Numbered from the stretch's first letter, positions 1 through 9,209 are shown. The stretch is DNA of 64,000 bases from Methylovirgula ligni (GCF_004135935.1 NZ_CP025086.1:248001-312000), one strand, 5' to 3'. Notes: generated by a model not told the origin, from the letters alone. Made by a program: numbers and translations.

Positions 1-2321
1 AAGCGGCGCAGCCGCAGCGCGTTGCCGACGACGAAGATCGAGGAGAATGCCATCGCCGCCGCGGCGAGCATCGGCGACAGCAGGATATGCCCGAATCCGT
101 AAAGCGCGCCGGCCGCGACCGGAATCAGGATCACGTTATAGCCGAAGGCCCAGAACAAATTCTGGGCGATATTGCGCAAGGTCGCCCGGCTCAAGTCGAT
201 GGCGCCGGCGACGGCGCCGAGATCGCCGCGCATCAGCACCACATCTGCCGTTTCAATGGCGATATCCGTCCCCGTCCCGACGGCGAGGCCGACATCGGCA
301 GCGGCGAGCGCCGGCGCGTCGTTGATGCCGTCGCCGACAAAGGCGATTTTGCCGTTCGCGGGCCGCAGGGCCTTGACCGCATCCGCCTTGCCTTCGGGCA
401 AGATCTCCGCCTCGACCTTGTCGATGCCGAGCGTGCGGGCGACCGCCTCCGCCGTCGCCTTGCGATCGCCGGTGACCATCGCGAGGCTGAGCCCGTCCTT
501 CTTCAGCGCGGCGATGGCCGGCGCAGCGGATGGCTTGAGCGGGTCGGCGACAGCGAAGATCGCCGCAGCGCGATTGTTGACAGCGACGAAGAGCGGCGAT
601 TTTCCCGCCGCGCTCAACTGGCCTGCGGCGGCATCGAACGTGGATATGTCAACGCCGAGTTTCGCCATGAAGCGCGCCGAGCCGATGGCAACCGCGTTGC
701 CGCCAATCGTCGCAGCAACGCCGAACCCCGGCGTCGCATGAAAATCATCGGCCTTGGGAATGGTCAGCCCGCGCGTCTGCGCCGCAGCGACAAGCGCCTT
801 GCCGAGCGGATGTTCGGACAGAGCCTCCACGGCAGCGGCGAACGCGACGACTTCGCCCTCATCGAAACCCGGAGATACCTGAATGTCGGTGAGGGCCGGA
901 TGGCCTTCCGTCAACGTGCCGGTTTTGTCGAAAGCGACAGTCTTCACATCGCGCAGGGTCTGCAAGGCGGTCGCGTCGCGGAACAGAATTCCGAGCTGGG
1001 CGCTGCGCCCCATCGCCACCATGACAGATACCGGCGTGGCGAGCCCCATGGCGCAGGGGCAAGCGACGATCAGCACGGCCACCATATTGACGACCGCAAA
1101 GGCAAGCGAGGGACGCGGCCCGAAGGCAAACCACAAAACGAAAGTCAGCAGCGCGATCGCGATGACGGCGGGCACAAACCAGCCCGTCACCTTGTCGACC
1201 AAAGCTTGAACCGGCAATTTGGCGCCTTGCGCCTCCCCGACCATATGAACGATGCGCGCCAGCACGGTGTCGGCGCCGACTTTCGTCACACGCACCGTCA
1301 GACTGCCGTTGCCGTTGACCGTGCCGCCGAAAACCTCGGCACCGACCGCCTTGTTCACCGGCCGGGATTCACCGGTCAGCATCGACTCATCGACCAGCGA
1401 CGAACCGTCGGTCACCTCGCCATCGAGCGGCACACGGTCGCCCGGCCGCACCAGCAGGACATCGCCGGGGACGATCGTATCGAGCTTCACGGAAACCGGC
1501 GCGCCTGCGCGCAAAACTGTCGCGGTGTCGGGTGCGAGCCGGAGCAGATGTTCGATCGCCGAGCCGGCCTCGCCGCGGGCGCGCGCCTCAAGAAAACGGC
1601 CGAGGAGAATCAAGGTCGAGATCACCGCCGCAGCTTCGAAATAGACATTCGCCGTACCCTCGGGGAATATCTCCGGCGCGAACGTCGCGACAAGCGAATA
1701 GGCCCAGGCGGCGAAAGAGCCGAGCGCGACGAGCGAATTCATCTCCGGCGCGCCGCGCAATAAGGCCGGAACGCCGATCTTGAAGAATACAAGCCCTGGG
1801 CCGAACAGAACGATGGTCGTCAGGACCGCTTCGATAAGCCGCCAGGGGAAGATGCCGATATGGGTGCGGATATAGGTATCCAGCGACGGCACCATATCCG
1901 GCACCATCGCCATTAGTACAACAGGCACCGTCAAGACGGCCGCCAGGATGAGCTGACTGCGATCGGGGCCGCCGTGATGCATGTGGTCCATGCCACCCTG
2001 CATGCCGGCCATGTCGTGATCGTCCATGTGGTGATGAGCCATGTCGTGATGCGCATGCGACTGACCCAGCACGGCAGGCTTTTCGAGCCACGCGGAATAA
2101 CCGGCCTTTTCGACTGCCTTGGCGAGATCGGCGACCGTGGCCGTCCCCGGCGTCGCGGTCACGCGGGCGCTCTCACGCGCCAGATTGACATTGGCCGAGA
2201 CAACCCCCGGCACGCCCTGCAGCGCCTTCTCGACGCGGTTGACGCAGGAGGCGCAGGACATGCCCCCGATCTTGAGATTTATGCCGACCTTGGGGGTTGC
2301 ATCTAACGGTGTAATAGTCAT
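1..2321 (-). CDS. copA: Copper-translocating P1B-type ATPase (3' end truncated by window edge)
   Basis: Inner-membrane ATPase that exports Cu(I) from the cytoplasm. Reading the minus strand from the ATG at 2319-2321 gives one open frame of about 773 residues that runs off position 1. An N-terminal HMA domain carries GMSCASC (Cys23 and Cys26). A His/Met-rich linker follows at about residues 90-117. Further on are the actuator TGES (about 313), the membrane CPC ion-binding motif (bases 1053-1061), the phosphorylation motif DKTGT (bases 915-929) and the hinge GDGIND (bases 318-335). CPC with an N-terminal HMA domain points to Cu(I) or Ag(I). The last visible residues are just past the final membrane helices, so only a few residues should be missing. 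It is divergent from a small copper chaperone, 60 bp away. Confidence 0.95.
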   Translation of the reverse strand, partial: MTITPLDATPKVGINLKIGGMSCASCVNRVEKALQGVPGVVSANVNLARESARVTATPGTATVADLAKAVEKAGYSAWLEKPAVLGQSHAHHDMAHHHMDDHDMAGMQGGMDHMHHGGPDRSQLILAAVLTVPVVLMAMVPDMVPSLDTYIRTHIGIFPWRLIEAVLTTIVLFGPGLVFFKIGVPALLRGAPEMNSLVALGSFAAWAYSLVATFAPEIFPEGTANVYFEAAAVISTLILLGRFLEARARGEAGSAIEHLLRLAPDTATVLRAGAPVSVKLDTIVPGDVLLVRPGDRVPLDGEVTDGSSLVDESMLTGESRPVNKAVGAEVFGGTVNGNGSLTVRVTKVGADTVLARIVHMVGEAQGAKLPVQALVDKVTGWFVPAVIAIALLTFVLWFAFGPRPSLAFAVVNMVAVLIVACPCAMGLATPVSVMVAMGRSAQLGILFRDATALQTLRDVKTVAFDKTGTLTEGHPALTDIQVSPGFDEGEVVAFAAAVEALSEHPLGKALVAAAQTRGLTIPKADDFHATPGFGVAATIGGNAVAIGSARFMAKLGVDISTFDAAAGQLSAAGKSPLFVAVNNRAAAIFAVADPLKPSAAPAIAALKKDGLSLAMVTGDRKATAEAVARTLGIDKVEAEILPEGKADAVKALRPANGKIAFVGDGINDAPALAAADVGLAVGTGTDIAIETADVVLMRGDLGAVAGAIDLSRATLRNIAQNLFWAFGYNVILIPVAAGALYGFGHILLSPMLAAAAMAFSSIFVVGNALRLRR

Positions 2322-2333
2322 CTAGCAGATATT

Positions 2334-2347
2334 GGCGGCTGGCCGCC
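2334..2347. promoter_or_regulatory. Inverted repeat between copA and the copper chaperone gene
   Basis: GGCGGC and GCCGCC flank two bases in the 60-bp gap between the divergent starts. It could be an operator shared by the two copper genes. It does not resemble the CueR or CopY consensus as I know them, and GC palindromes arise readily by chance in such DNA. Confidence 0.25.
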
Positions 2348-2381
2348 CCGTATACAAGAGCCCACGCGTTTTGGAGACGGC

Positions 2382-2585
2382 ATGCAACTCTACAAAATCC
2401 CAAAAATGAAATGTGACGGCTGTGTGAGGACAATCGAGGACGCATTGAAGTCGCTCGATCCGGCGGCGAAAATATCCTGCGACCTCGAGACGCGCGAAGT
2501 CGCGGTCGATACGCGCGCGCTACCGTCGCTCGTCGCCGAGGCTTTGGCCGCGGTCGGCTACAATGGCACCTTGCTCGAAGCCTGA
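2382..2585 (+). CDS. Small HMA-domain heavy-metal chaperone (CopZ-like)
   Basis: A 67-residue protein made of a single heavy-metal-associated ferredoxin-like fold. It starts MQLYKIPKMKCDGC, so the metal site M-x-C-x-x-C is at residues 9-14 (Cys11 and Cys14). Proteins of this size and motif carry Cu(I) in the cytosol and hand it to P1B ATPases. The divergent neighbour is such an ATPase, which supports that role. The ATPase site reads GMSCASC and this one KMKCDGC, so it is not a recent copy of the ATPase domain. Metal specificity cannot be read from sequence alone. Confidence 0.85.
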   Translation: MQLYKIPKMKCDGCVRTIEDALKSLDPAAKISCDLETREVAVDTRALPSLVAEALAAVGYNGTLLEA

Positions 2586-2593
2586 GGCAATTC

Positions 2594-3367
2594 GTGACAG
2601 CCTGGGATCCGAAGCTCTATTTGCGCTTTGGCGATGAGCGCACGCGCGCCGCGCGTGATCTCCTCGCCCAGGTACCAATCGACACGCCCCAATTGGTCTA
2701 CGATCTCGGCTGCGGGCCGGGGAATTCGACCGAACTGCTCGTCGGCCGCTTTCCGGGCGCCGAAACTGTCGGCGTTGACTCTTCGCCGGATATGCTCGCG
2801 CTCGCCCGCCAGAGCCTGCCTGCGGTCGATTTCCGGGCCGCCGATTTGCAGCAATGGCAGCCCGAGCGGCCGGCGGATTTGCTTTTCGCCAATGCCGTTT
2901 TCCAATGGCTCCCGAACCACATCGAGATTTTTCAGAAATTGCTCGGGGCCCTCCCCCCGGGCGGCGTTCTCGCCGTCCAGATGCCCGACAATCTGGCCGA
3001 GCCGGCCAAGATTCTGATGCGCGATGTGGCGGCGGACGGCCCTTGGGCCGCGCGTCTTGCCGCCATCCGCGACGCGCGCGGCCTGCTGCCGCCGCCCGAG
3101 GTCTATTACGATGCGCTCCGGCCGCTGTGCCGCGGGCTGGACCTCTGGCATACGACCTATCACCACGCGCTCGCCGATGCCGACGCGATTGTCGAATGGA
3201 TGCAAGGCTCGGGGCTGCGGCCCTATCTCGCGGCGCTCGACGCGGCCGAGCGCGGTGCCTTTCTGGCCGATTACAAAGCTCGCGTGACGGCCGCCTATCC
3301 GCCCCGGACCGACGGGCGCGTGCTTTTACATTTCCCCCGCTTCTTTGTCATTGCCGTGCGCGCCTGA
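2594..3367 (+). CDS. tam: Trans-aconitate 2-methyltransferase
   Basis: SAM-dependent methyltransferase of 257 residues. It opens with MTAWDPKLYLRFGDERTRAA, typical of Tam, followed by the SAM-binding motif I DLGCGPG at residues 37-43. The acidic end of strand 2 is GVDSSPDM, and the C-terminal half carries the Tam-like substrate region. Tam methylates trans-aconitate, an inhibitor formed spontaneously from cis-aconitate in the TCA cycle. The start is GTG at 2594, eight bases after the copper-chaperone stop, so the two are probably cotranscribed. I see no functional link to copper. Confidence 0.88.
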   Translation: MTAWDPKLYLRFGDERTRAARDLLAQVPIDTPQLVYDLGCGPGNSTELLVGRFPGAETVGVDSSPDMLALARQSLPAVDFRAADLQQWQPERPADLLFANAVFQWLPNHIEIFQKLLGALPPGGVLAVQMPDNLAEPAKILMRDVAADGPWAARLAAIRDARGLLPPPEVYYDALRPLCRGLDLWHTTYHHALADADAIVEWMQGSGLRPYLAALDAAERGAFLADYKARVTAAYPPRTDGRVLLHFPRFFVIAVRA

Positions 3368-3478
3368 GCGCCCCTTTTCCGGGCGGCGGGCTTCTTGCAT
3401 TGCGGCATCGGGCAGCTTAGGAACTTCTTGCTCAGCGAATTTCCTGCCCCTAATGAAAAAAGAAAGGCTCAGCGGAGG

Positions 3479-4183
3479 ATGAACAAGCTCTACCCCGACG
3501 CCCGCGCCGCGCTTGAAGACGTGCTGAAAGACGGCATGACGCTGATGGCTGGCGGCTTCGGCCTGTGCGGCATTCCCACGTCGCTGATCGAAGCGATCCG
3601 CGAGCTCGGCGCCAGAGATCTGACCGTCATCTCCAACAATGCGGGCGTCGATGGCGTCGGCCTCGGCATTCTGCTGGAAACGCGGCAGATCAAGAAGATG
3701 GTCTCGTCTTATGTCGGAGAGAACAAACTTTTCGCCGAGCAATATCTTTCCGGTCAGCTCGAACTCGAATTCAATCCGCAGGGCACTCTGGCCGAGCGCA
3801 TCCGCGCGGGCGGCGCCGGAATTCCCGCGTTTTATACGAAGACCGGCGTCGGCACGATCATCGCGACGGGCAAAGAGCACAAGGACTTCGACGGCGAAAC
3901 CTATGTGATGGAGCGCGGCCTCGTCGCCGATATTTCGCTCGTCCATGCCTTCAAGGCGGACACCGAAGGCAACCTCGTCTTCCGCAAGACGGCGCGCAAT
4001 TTCAACCCGATGATGGCGACCGCCGGCAAAGTGACGATCGCTGAAGTCGAGCATCTGGTCGAGCCGGGCGAAATCGATCCGGACGACATTCATGCGCCCG
4101 GCATTTTCGTTCACCGCATCATCTATGCGCCGAACCCGGCGAAGCCGATCGAAAAACGCACGACGCGCGCACGCGCCGCCTGA
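3479..4183 (+). CDS. scoA: 3-oxoacid CoA-transferase subunit A
   Basis: Alpha subunit (234 residues) of the CoA-transferase that moves CoA from succinyl-CoA to acetoacetate, used in ketone-body and polyhydroxybutyrate turnover. The family glycine loop GGFGLCGIP is at residues 25-33, and [12 protein letters not shown] follows. The ATG at 3479 matches the usual family N-terminus (MNKLYPDA). An upstream in-frame TTG at 3395 would add 28 residues of low-complexity sequence. The GGAGG just before this ATG is unusually close to it, so the start carries some doubt. The beta subunit follows 11 bp downstream. Confidence 0.93.
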   Translation: MNKLYPDARAALEDVLKDGMTLMAGGFGLCGIPTSLIEAIRELGARDLTVISNNAGVDGVGLGILLETRQIKKMVSSYVGENKLFAEQYLSGQLELEFNPQGTLAERIRAGGAGIPAFYTKTGVGTIIATGKEHKDFDGETYVMERGLVADISLVHAFKADTEGNLVFRKTARNFNPMMATAGKVTIAEVEHLVEPGEIDPDDIHAPGIFVHRIIYAPNPAKPIEKRTTRARAA

Positions 4184-4194
4184 AGGAGGAGTTC

Positions 4195-4857
4195 ATGGCC
4201 TGGACACGTGACCAGATGGCGGAACGCGCGGCGAAAGAACTGCGCGACGGTTTCTATGTGAACCTCGGCATCGGTATTCCCACGCTTGTCGCGAATTTCA
4301 TCCCGCCCGGCATGCATGTGCAATTGCAGAGCGAGAATGGCATGCTCGGCATGGGGCCCTTCCCCTACGAAGGCGAGGAAGACCCGGACCTCATCAATGC
4401 CGGCAAGCAGACGATTACCCAATTGCCGACGACGAGCTATTTTTCCTCCGCCGACAGTTTCGCGATGATCCGCGGCGGCCATATCGATCTCGCCATTCTC
4501 GGCGCGATGGAAGTCGCCGAGAACGGCGATCTCGCCAATTGGATGATCCCCGGCAAGATGGTGAAGGGCATGGGCGGCGCGATGGACCTCGTCGCCGGCG
4601 TCAAGCGCGTCGTCGTCGTCATGGAACATACGGCGAAAGGCGAGCCGAAACTGCTGCATCATTGCACGCTGCCGCTCACCGGCTCTGCCGCCGTCGATCT
4701 CATCATCACCGATCTCGGTGTGTTCAATGTCGACAAACATGGCGGCACCGGCCTGACGCTGATCGAACTGGCGCCGGGCGTCAGCATCGACGAGATCCAG
4801 CAGAAAACCGAAGCCAAGCTGAAAGTCAGCCCGGAGCTTGAATGCCGGGCGGCGTGA
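4195..4857 (+). CDS. scoB: 3-oxoacid CoA-transferase subunit B
   Basis: Beta subunit (220 residues) of the same enzyme. It carries the catalytic motif [10 protein letters not shown] at residues 46-55, in which Glu47 forms the CoA thioester intermediate. NLGIGIPT at 23-30 and GGAMDLV in the second half are also typical. A strong AAGGAGG stands six bases before the ATG. The tight spacing to scoA fits a single heterotetrameric enzyme made from one operon. Acetoacetate is the usual substrate, but close relatives use 3-oxoadipate; no pca genes are in the window. Confidence 0.93.
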   Translation: MAWTRDQMAERAAKELRDGFYVNLGIGIPTLVANFIPPGMHVQLQSENGMLGMGPFPYEGEEDPDLINAGKQTITQLPTTSYFSSADSFAMIRGGHIDLAILGAMEVAENGDLANWMIPGKMVKGMGGAMDLVAGVKRVVVVMEHTAKGEPKLLHHCTLPLTGSAAVDLIITDLGVFNVDKHGGTGLTLIELAPGVSIDEIQQKTEAKLKVSPELECRAA

Positions 4858-4968
4858 CGTCCCGGGTTTCGCGACTCTTGCGGCGGTTGCCGAAAAGGCG
4901 CGCGGTAGGCTTAAACACGCCGAAAGCTTTTGGCGGCATGGTCACGGCGATTTTTCCCGGCGCCGCTC

Positions 4969-5529
4969 ATGTTTCGTTTCGCTCTCTCGACCTTCGCTGT
5001 GGTTCTGGCCGTGAGCCTCGTGGCGAGTTCGTACCTCAGCCATAAGCTCGCGCCGCCGGCGTTGCAGCCCGCTGCCGTCCCGGCAGGGCAGCAATCTTTC
5101 CCCGCGGCACCGCAGGCGCTCGTCGTAACCCCCGTAGCGCCGGCACCGGGCAATAACCTCGACCGTGTAGAGATCGCCCCCGACAGCAGCGGCAATTATC
5201 TGACCGATATCGATGTCGACGGGCAGATCATCCATGTCGTGGTCGATACCGGCGCCACCTTTCTGTCGCTGCGGAGCGAGGACGCCGACGCGCTCGGCAT
5301 CAACCTCGCCCCGGCCGATTTCCGCTACCAAACGATGACCGCGAACGGCACCGGCTCCGCCGCCAAGGTCCATCTCGATGCCGTGCGGATCGGCAATATC
5401 GAGATCGATGGCGTCGATGCCATGGTCATGCAGCCGGGGGCTCTGGGGCGAAGTCTGCTCGGCATGAGCGCGCTGAGCCGGCTTGGCGGCGTCCATATCG
5501 CCGACGGCAGGCTGGTCCTGCAAAGGTAA
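4969..5529 (+). CDS. TIGR02281-type clan AA (retropepsin-like) aspartic protease
   Basis: Protein of 186 residues with an N-terminal membrane anchor (about residues 4-22) and a Pro/Ala-rich linker. A retropepsin fold follows, with the active-site signature VVDTGAT (Asp93) and the second hallmark GRSLLGMSALSRL near the C-terminus. Alphaproteobacteria carry such single-domain, probably dimeric proteases anchored to face the periplasm; their substrates are not known to me. I chose the ATG at 4969 because it places the hydrophobic segment at the N-terminus. A TTG at 4930 would add 13 residues. Confidence 0.85.
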   Translation: MFRFALSTFAVVLAVSLVASSYLSHKLAPPALQPAAVPAGQQSFPAAPQALVVTPVAPAPGNNLDRVEIAPDSSGNYLTDIDVDGQIIHVVVDTGATFLSLRSEDADALGINLAPADFRYQTMTANGTGSAAKVHLDAVRIGNIEIDGVDAMVMQPGALGRSLLGMSALSRLGGVHIADGRLVLQR

Positions 5530-5635
5530 GCGCGCTAGGTAACGCGCCGGCTCCTCAAATTTGCCTGCCTTCCCTGCTTCCTGCACGCGCCGGTCCGCGA
5601 ACGCCGCGCCCGACGGCCGAAATCAAGGATTTTCT

Positions 5636-7135
5636 ATGTTTCCCAAGCCATTGCCTGAATTGCGACCCAACAGCCTCGCTTACGAGCAGACGCCGATGGT
5701 GAAGCCGACAGGCTTCCGCGAATACGACGCGCGCTGGCTTTTCGAGAAGGAAATCAACCTGATGGGCGTCCAGGCGCTGGGCCTCGGCCTGGGGACGCTG
5801 CTGCATGAGTTCGGCGTTAGGCCGGAGATCGTCACCGGGCACGACTTCCGCAGCTATTCCGCGTCCATCAAACTGGCGCTGGTCACCGGCCTCGTCGCCG
5901 CGGGCATCAAGGTGCACGACATCGGCTTGGCCTTGTCACCGATGGCCTATTTCGCCCAATTCGATCTCGACGTACCGGCCGTCGCCATGGTCACCGCCTC
6001 GCATAACGACAACGGCTGGACCGGCGTCAAAATGGGGGCGCAGCGCCCCGTCACCTTCGGCCCCGACGAGATGAACCGGCTGAAGGAGATCGTGCTCTCC
6101 GGCGCCTATCGTTATGCCGAGGGCGGCAATTATCGCTACGTGCCGGATTTCGGCGCACGCTATATCGCCGATCTGACCAACCGTCCCAAGCTCAAGCGCA
6201 AATTGAAGGTCGTCGCGGCCTGCGGCAACGGCACGGCGGGCGCCTTCGCGCCGCAGGTTCTCGAAAAGCTCGGCTGTGACGTCGTGCCGCTGGATACCGA
6301 ACTCGACTTCACCTTCCCGCATTACAATCCCAACCCCGAAGACCTAAAGATGCTGCACACGATGGCCGACAAGGTACGCGAGAGCGGCGCCGACGTGGGC
6401 CTCGGCTTCGATGGCGATGGCGACCGCTGCGGCGTCGTGGACAATAACGGCGAAGAGATTTTCGCCGACAAGATCGGCGTGATGCTGGCGCGGGACCTGT
6501 CGAAGCTCCATCCCGGCGCGACGTTCGTGGTTGATGTGAAATCCACCGGGCTGTTCATCACCGACCCGGTGTTGCAGTCCAATGGCGTGAAGGCGGATTA
6601 TTGGAAGACGGGGCACTCCTATATCAAGCGGCGTGTCTCCGATCTCAACGCGCTCGCGGGCTTCGAGAAATCGGGCCATTTCTTCTTTAATGCGCCAGTC
6701 GGCCGCGGCTATGACGACGGCTTGCTCACCGCCATCCACGTTCTCGAAATGCTCGACCGCAACCCTGACAAGTCGATGGCCGATCTCTATGCCGATCTGC
6801 CGAAGACATGGGGCTCGCCGACGATGGCGCCGCATTGCGCCGATGAGGCCAAATACGGCATCGTCGATCAGGTCGTCGCGACCTTCAAGGACATGCAGGC
6901 CAAAGGCGAGAAAGTCACCGGTCAGAAGATCCGCGATCTCGTGACGGTCAACGGCGTGCGCGTCGTGACGGAGGACGGCACCTGGGGGCTGGTCCGCGCC
7001 TCGTCCAACAAGCCGGAACTGGTGGTCGTCGTCGAAAGCCCCGTCTCCGAGGCGCGGATGCGCGAGATGTTCAAGGCCATCGACGCGGTCTTGCGCCGCC
7101 ACCCGGAAGTCGGCGCCTATAATCAGACGATTTGA
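5636..7135 (+). CDS. Phosphomannomutase/phosphoglucomutase (alpha-D-phosphohexomutase)
   Basis: Cytosolic enzyme of 499 residues interconverting hexose 6- and 1-phosphates for polysaccharide and sugar-nucleotide synthesis. It has the phosphoserine loop TASHNDNGWTG (Ser122), the Mg-binding loop GFDGDGDRCG (Asp259, Asp261, Asp263) and a C-terminal phosphate-binding domain with WGLVRASSNKPELV. The ATG at 5636 has AAGGA upstream. The TASHND variant, where bacterial enzymes often read TASHNP, occurs in a rhizobial subgroup of this family, so sugar specificity is uncertain. galE and galU lie 45 kb away in the same window. Confidence 0.9.
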   Translation: MFPKPLPELRPNSLAYEQTPMVKPTGFREYDARWLFEKEINLMGVQALGLGLGTLLHEFGVRPEIVTGHDFRSYSASIKLALVTGLVAAGIKVHDIGLALSPMAYFAQFDLDVPAVAMVTASHNDNGWTGVKMGAQRPVTFGPDEMNRLKEIVLSGAYRYAEGGNYRYVPDFGARYIADLTNRPKLKRKLKVVAACGNGTAGAFAPQVLEKLGCDVVPLDTELDFTFPHYNPNPEDLKMLHTMADKVRESGADVGLGFDGDGDRCGVVDNNGEEIFADKIGVMLARDLSKLHPGATFVVDVKSTGLFITDPVLQSNGVKADYWKTGHSYIKRRVSDLNALAGFEKSGHFFFNAPVGRGYDDGLLTAIHVLEMLDRNPDKSMADLYADLPKTWGSPTMAPHCADEAKYGIVDQVVATFKDMQAKGEKVTGQKIRDLVTVNGVRVVTEDGTWGLVRASSNKPELVVVVESPVSEARMREMFKAIDAVLRRHPEVGAYNQTI

Positions 7136-7139
7136 ACGG

Positions 7140-7181
7140 CGTTGCGGGCATTGCTTCGGCGCTGACGCGCGCCCCGCAACG
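7140..7181. terminator. Hairpin between convergent genes
   Basis: CGTTGCGGG (7140-7148) pairs perfectly with CCCGCAACG (7173-7181) in the 63-bp gap between the convergent phosphohexomutase and the secretin-N-domain gene. There is no uridine run on either side, so this would be a weak or factor-assisted bidirectional terminator. Confidence 0.45.
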
Positions 7182-7198
7182 ACCGGGAAGCGTCGCGG

Positions 7199-7666
7199 TT
7201 ACTTGCCCAGCGCGTCGGCGTTGTGGGCCTGAATCTCGGCGGCGACGTTGTTGAAGTATCCGCCGTCATCGCCAAGAATGGCAGTCGGCTGGCAGCGCGG
7301 CGCGCAGGTATAGGATTGGCGGTCCATGCCGCGCTGGACCACCAGCGCCCTGGGATCGCCGACGACGACTATGTTCGACTCCGCGACCGGATTGCCACCT
7401 GCGTCGAGCGCGATCATGTTGGTTTGGCCGAAGCCCTTTCCGGTCACGATCATCGTGTTACCGGATTTCAGCAGAGTCACATCGGCAATCATCGGATTGC
7501 CGATGATCAAGGTCCGCGCCCCGGGCGGAATCTGTACGATCTTTGCCTGATCGACGGTCACGGTCAGCGTGTCGACAGCGAAGGCCGGGACCGAAAGCGC
7601 AAGCGCGAGGCAAACGGCTGCCGCGCTTATGCCGAGCCGACAGAGTTTTGAGGCGTGCAGACCCAT
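7199..7666 (-). CDS. Pilus assembly N-terminal (secretin N-domain) secreted protein, CpaC-N-like
   Basis: Protein of 155 residues with a signal peptide (cleavage expected after PAFA, about residue 30). One domain follows, like the N-terminal domain of CpaC/RcpA secretins (T2SS/T3SS pilus N domain): IPPGARTLIIGNPMIADVTL, then GQTNMIALDAGGNPV. It has no secretin pore domain. Two cysteines (CAPRC) near the end could form a disulfide. It lies on the opposite strand beside the Flp pilus locus and resembles residues 55-110 of the full-length CpaC encoded at 10109. A role as periplasmic accessory to the pilus secretin is inference. The ATG at 7666 gives a clean signal peptide and has AAGGGT upstream. 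Confidence 0.82.
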   Translation of the reverse strand: MGLHASKLCRLGISAAAVCLALALSVPAFAVDTLTVTVDQAKIVQIPPGARTLIIGNPMIADVTLLKSGNTMIVTGKGFGQTNMIALDAGGNPVAESNIVVVGDPRALVVQRGMDRQSYTCAPRCQPTAILGDDGGYFNNVAAEIQAHNADALGK

Positions 7667-8177
7667 AGCTACCCTTCGCGATCGCAGCGTGCTTTGGCAA
7701 ATTGACTCCGAATGGTGAATTTTTGCTAAACCGTGACAATGCGAAAAAGCTTCCAAACCGGGTGAAATCACCGACGCAACCGCTGCATGTGTATCAAAGA
7801 AATGCACGTGAACCCCGGCGCGGCGCCCGCATCTGCGATGGTGCCGAGGCTTTTCCGGTCCACGCTCTCCGCCGTCGACAGCGCCCGGACCCCAATGAAA
7901 ACCTGACGTTCCCGCAGTCCGTGAAGCGTCTTCATTCCTCTCGGCCTTTCGAGCGCATCCCTTTTTAGGCCAGCCGGCGCCCGGCCGGCGGCCAACGCTC
8001 GCGGCGCTACGGGGCCAACTTGGCGGCGCTGCGTTAATTAAGAACTCGATAATTCGGGGTTCTGGAATTTTGGGCGGCGCTTAAGCGGTTTTGAGCAAAA
8101 GCATCCTAAGGTTCCCCTGCGTTCCGCCACCAAGCTGGAATGATGTTTTTGCAAACTCGCGAATGAGGAAGCCACCT
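7667..8177. other. 511-bp intergenic region upstream of the Flp pilin
   Basis: I see no convincing gene here. The region separates the divergent secretin-N-domain gene and the pilin gene. Its AT-rich part (8030-8060) holds a CtrA-like box at 8038-8053, described separately. Short open frames on both strands lack start signals and family resemblance. Confidence 0.6.
8038..8053 (+). promoter_or_regulatory. CtrA-like box upstream of the Flp pilin
   Basis: TTAA-N7-ATAAT compared with the CtrA consensus TTAA-N7-TTAAC, which is two mismatches in nine fixed positions. It lies about 130 bp upstream of the pilin start. In Caulobacter the Flp pilin gene pilA depends directly on CtrA. This is the weakest member of the set in this locus. 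Confidence 0.3.
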
Positions 8178-8339
8178 ATGAAGATTTTTGCCCGTTTCAT
8201 GAATGACGAATCCGGTGCCACCGCTATCGAGTACGGCCTCATCGCCGGCCTGATCGCCGTTGTCATCATCAGCGCCCTGACGACGCTCGGCACGAACGTC
8301 AAGAACAAGTTCAACGCCATTGCGAGCAACCTGACCTAA
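8178..8339 (+). CDS. Flp/Fap-type pilin (PilA)
   Basis: Major pilin of the Tad pilus, 53 residues. It shows a short basic leader ending in Gly13, then ATAIEYGLIAGLIAVVIISA. Glu at +5 and Tyr at +6 of the mature chain are the Flp signature. The prepilin peptidase encoded downstream (cpaA) should cut after Gly13. The ATG at 8178 gives a normal-length leader with GAGG upstream, and a frame from further upstream would disrupt it. A GC-rich hairpin follows the stop codon. Confidence 0.95.
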   Translation: MKIFARFMNDESGATAIEYGLIAGLIAVVIISALTTLGTNVKNKFNAIASNLT

Positions 8340-8364
8340 TCGCGTCTGTTGCGAGCTGGTTTTT

Positions 8365-8397
8365 GCGGCGCGCGCTGCGCAGAGCGGTGCGCGCCGC
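8365..8397 (+). terminator. GC-rich hairpin downstream of the pilin gene
   Basis: GCGGCGCGC (8365-8373) pairs with GCGCGCCGC (8389-8397), followed by AGCTATTTTG. It stands 26 bp after the pilin stop. It could terminate or stabilise the short pilin transcript and separate it from cpaA. Confidence 0.5.
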
Positions 8398-8506
8398 AGC
8401 TATTTTGCCCCTGGGCCTCCGACGAGGCACCGTGAGCTGCGCCATTCTGAAACACTCGGTTTCTTGAGCCCCGTGCCGCCGCGCCGAACGCGGCGGTGGT
8501 GAGCCG

Positions 8507-8522
8507 TTAAGGCTCGGTAAAC
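8507..8522 (-). promoter_or_regulatory. CtrA-like box upstream of cpaA
   Basis: Read on the minus strand the site is TTTA-N7-TTAAC, one mismatch from TTAA-N7-TTAAC. It lies 59 bp before the cpaA start. CtrA sites work in either orientation. Confidence 0.4.
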
Positions 8523-8580
8523 AGGCGCGGCTTAGTCTTGCGCACCACGACTCACACGATTCCTTCGGGCTGGGCTGATC

Positions 8581-9084
8581 ATGGCATTTGCGACACTCGT
8601 CTTTTTTCCCGTGCTGATGGTCTATGCCGCCTTCTCCGACCTGTTCACGATGACGATCTCGAATTTCATCTCCCTCGCCCTTATGGCGATCTTCTTTGCG
8701 CTCGCCCTGGTGCTGGGCATGCCGGCCTGGGAAATCGGTCTGCACGCCGCGGCAGGCCTTCTCGTGCTCGTACTGACCTTTTTCATGTTCGCACGCGGCT
8801 GGATCGGCGGCGGCGACGCCAAGCTCGCTGCGGCGATTGCGCTCTGGATCGGCTTCGACCATCTGGCTGACTACGGCCTCTATGCGGCGCTGCTCGGCGG
8901 CCTGCTCACTTTGTTCATTCTGATTATTCGCCGGCACCCGCTGCCGACCGTCCTGATCCGCCAGAGCTGGATCGCCCGCCTGCACGAGCAGGGGAACGGT
9001 GTTCCCTATGGCATCGCGCTCGCCGTCGCCGGTCTCCTGCTTTATCCGCAGACAGGCATCTGGCTATCGGCCGTCGCTCACTAA
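8581..9084 (+). CDS. cpaA: Prepilin peptidase CpaA (A24 family)
   Basis: Inner-membrane aspartic peptidase (167 residues) that removes the leader of Flp pilin and pseudopilins. The two catalytic aspartates are Asp20 in FSDLFTM and Asp79 in GGGDAK. About five membrane segments are visible. It lacks the N-terminal methylase domain of PilD, as is usual for CpaA/TadV. It lies between the pilin and cpaB, the standard order. Confidence 0.93.
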   Translation: MAFATLVFFPVLMVYAAFSDLFTMTISNFISLALMAIFFALALVLGMPAWEIGLHAAAGLLVLVLTFFMFARGWIGGGDAKLAAAIALWIGFDHLADYGLYAALLGGLLTLFILIIRRHPLPTVLIRQSWIARLHEQGNGVPYGIALAVAGLLLYPQTGIWLSAVAH

Positions 9085-9193
9085 TCGTTAACCATTTGTC
9101 CGGCTGCGCCGCAAAGACGCGGGCGCTTTCGCGCGCTAGCTGAAGCGCATCTGTCTTGGAGCGAGGCAGTTGGCGCGGATTGGAGATATTTGG

Positions 9194-9209
9194 TTAACCT
9201 TAATTTGAC
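9194..9209 (+). promoter_or_regulatory. CtrA-like box upstream of cpaB
   Basis: TTAA-N7-TTGAC, one mismatch from the CtrA consensus TTAA-N7-TTAAC, 57 bp before the cpaB start. A half-site TTAACC also occurs just after cpaA (about 9088). It suggests a separate promoter for the cpaB-to-tadC gene series. Confidence 0.4.

Noticed and set aside
87-1763. 558-codon open frame on the plus strand
   Set aside because: It is antisense to the copper ATPase, whose minus-strand frame carries every P1B motif. The plus frame is Arg-rich and resembles no family.
7702-7968. 88-codon open frame between the secretin-N gene and the pilin gene
   Set aside because: No ribosome site, no hydrophobic or domain pattern, and it occupies the expected divergent promoter area.
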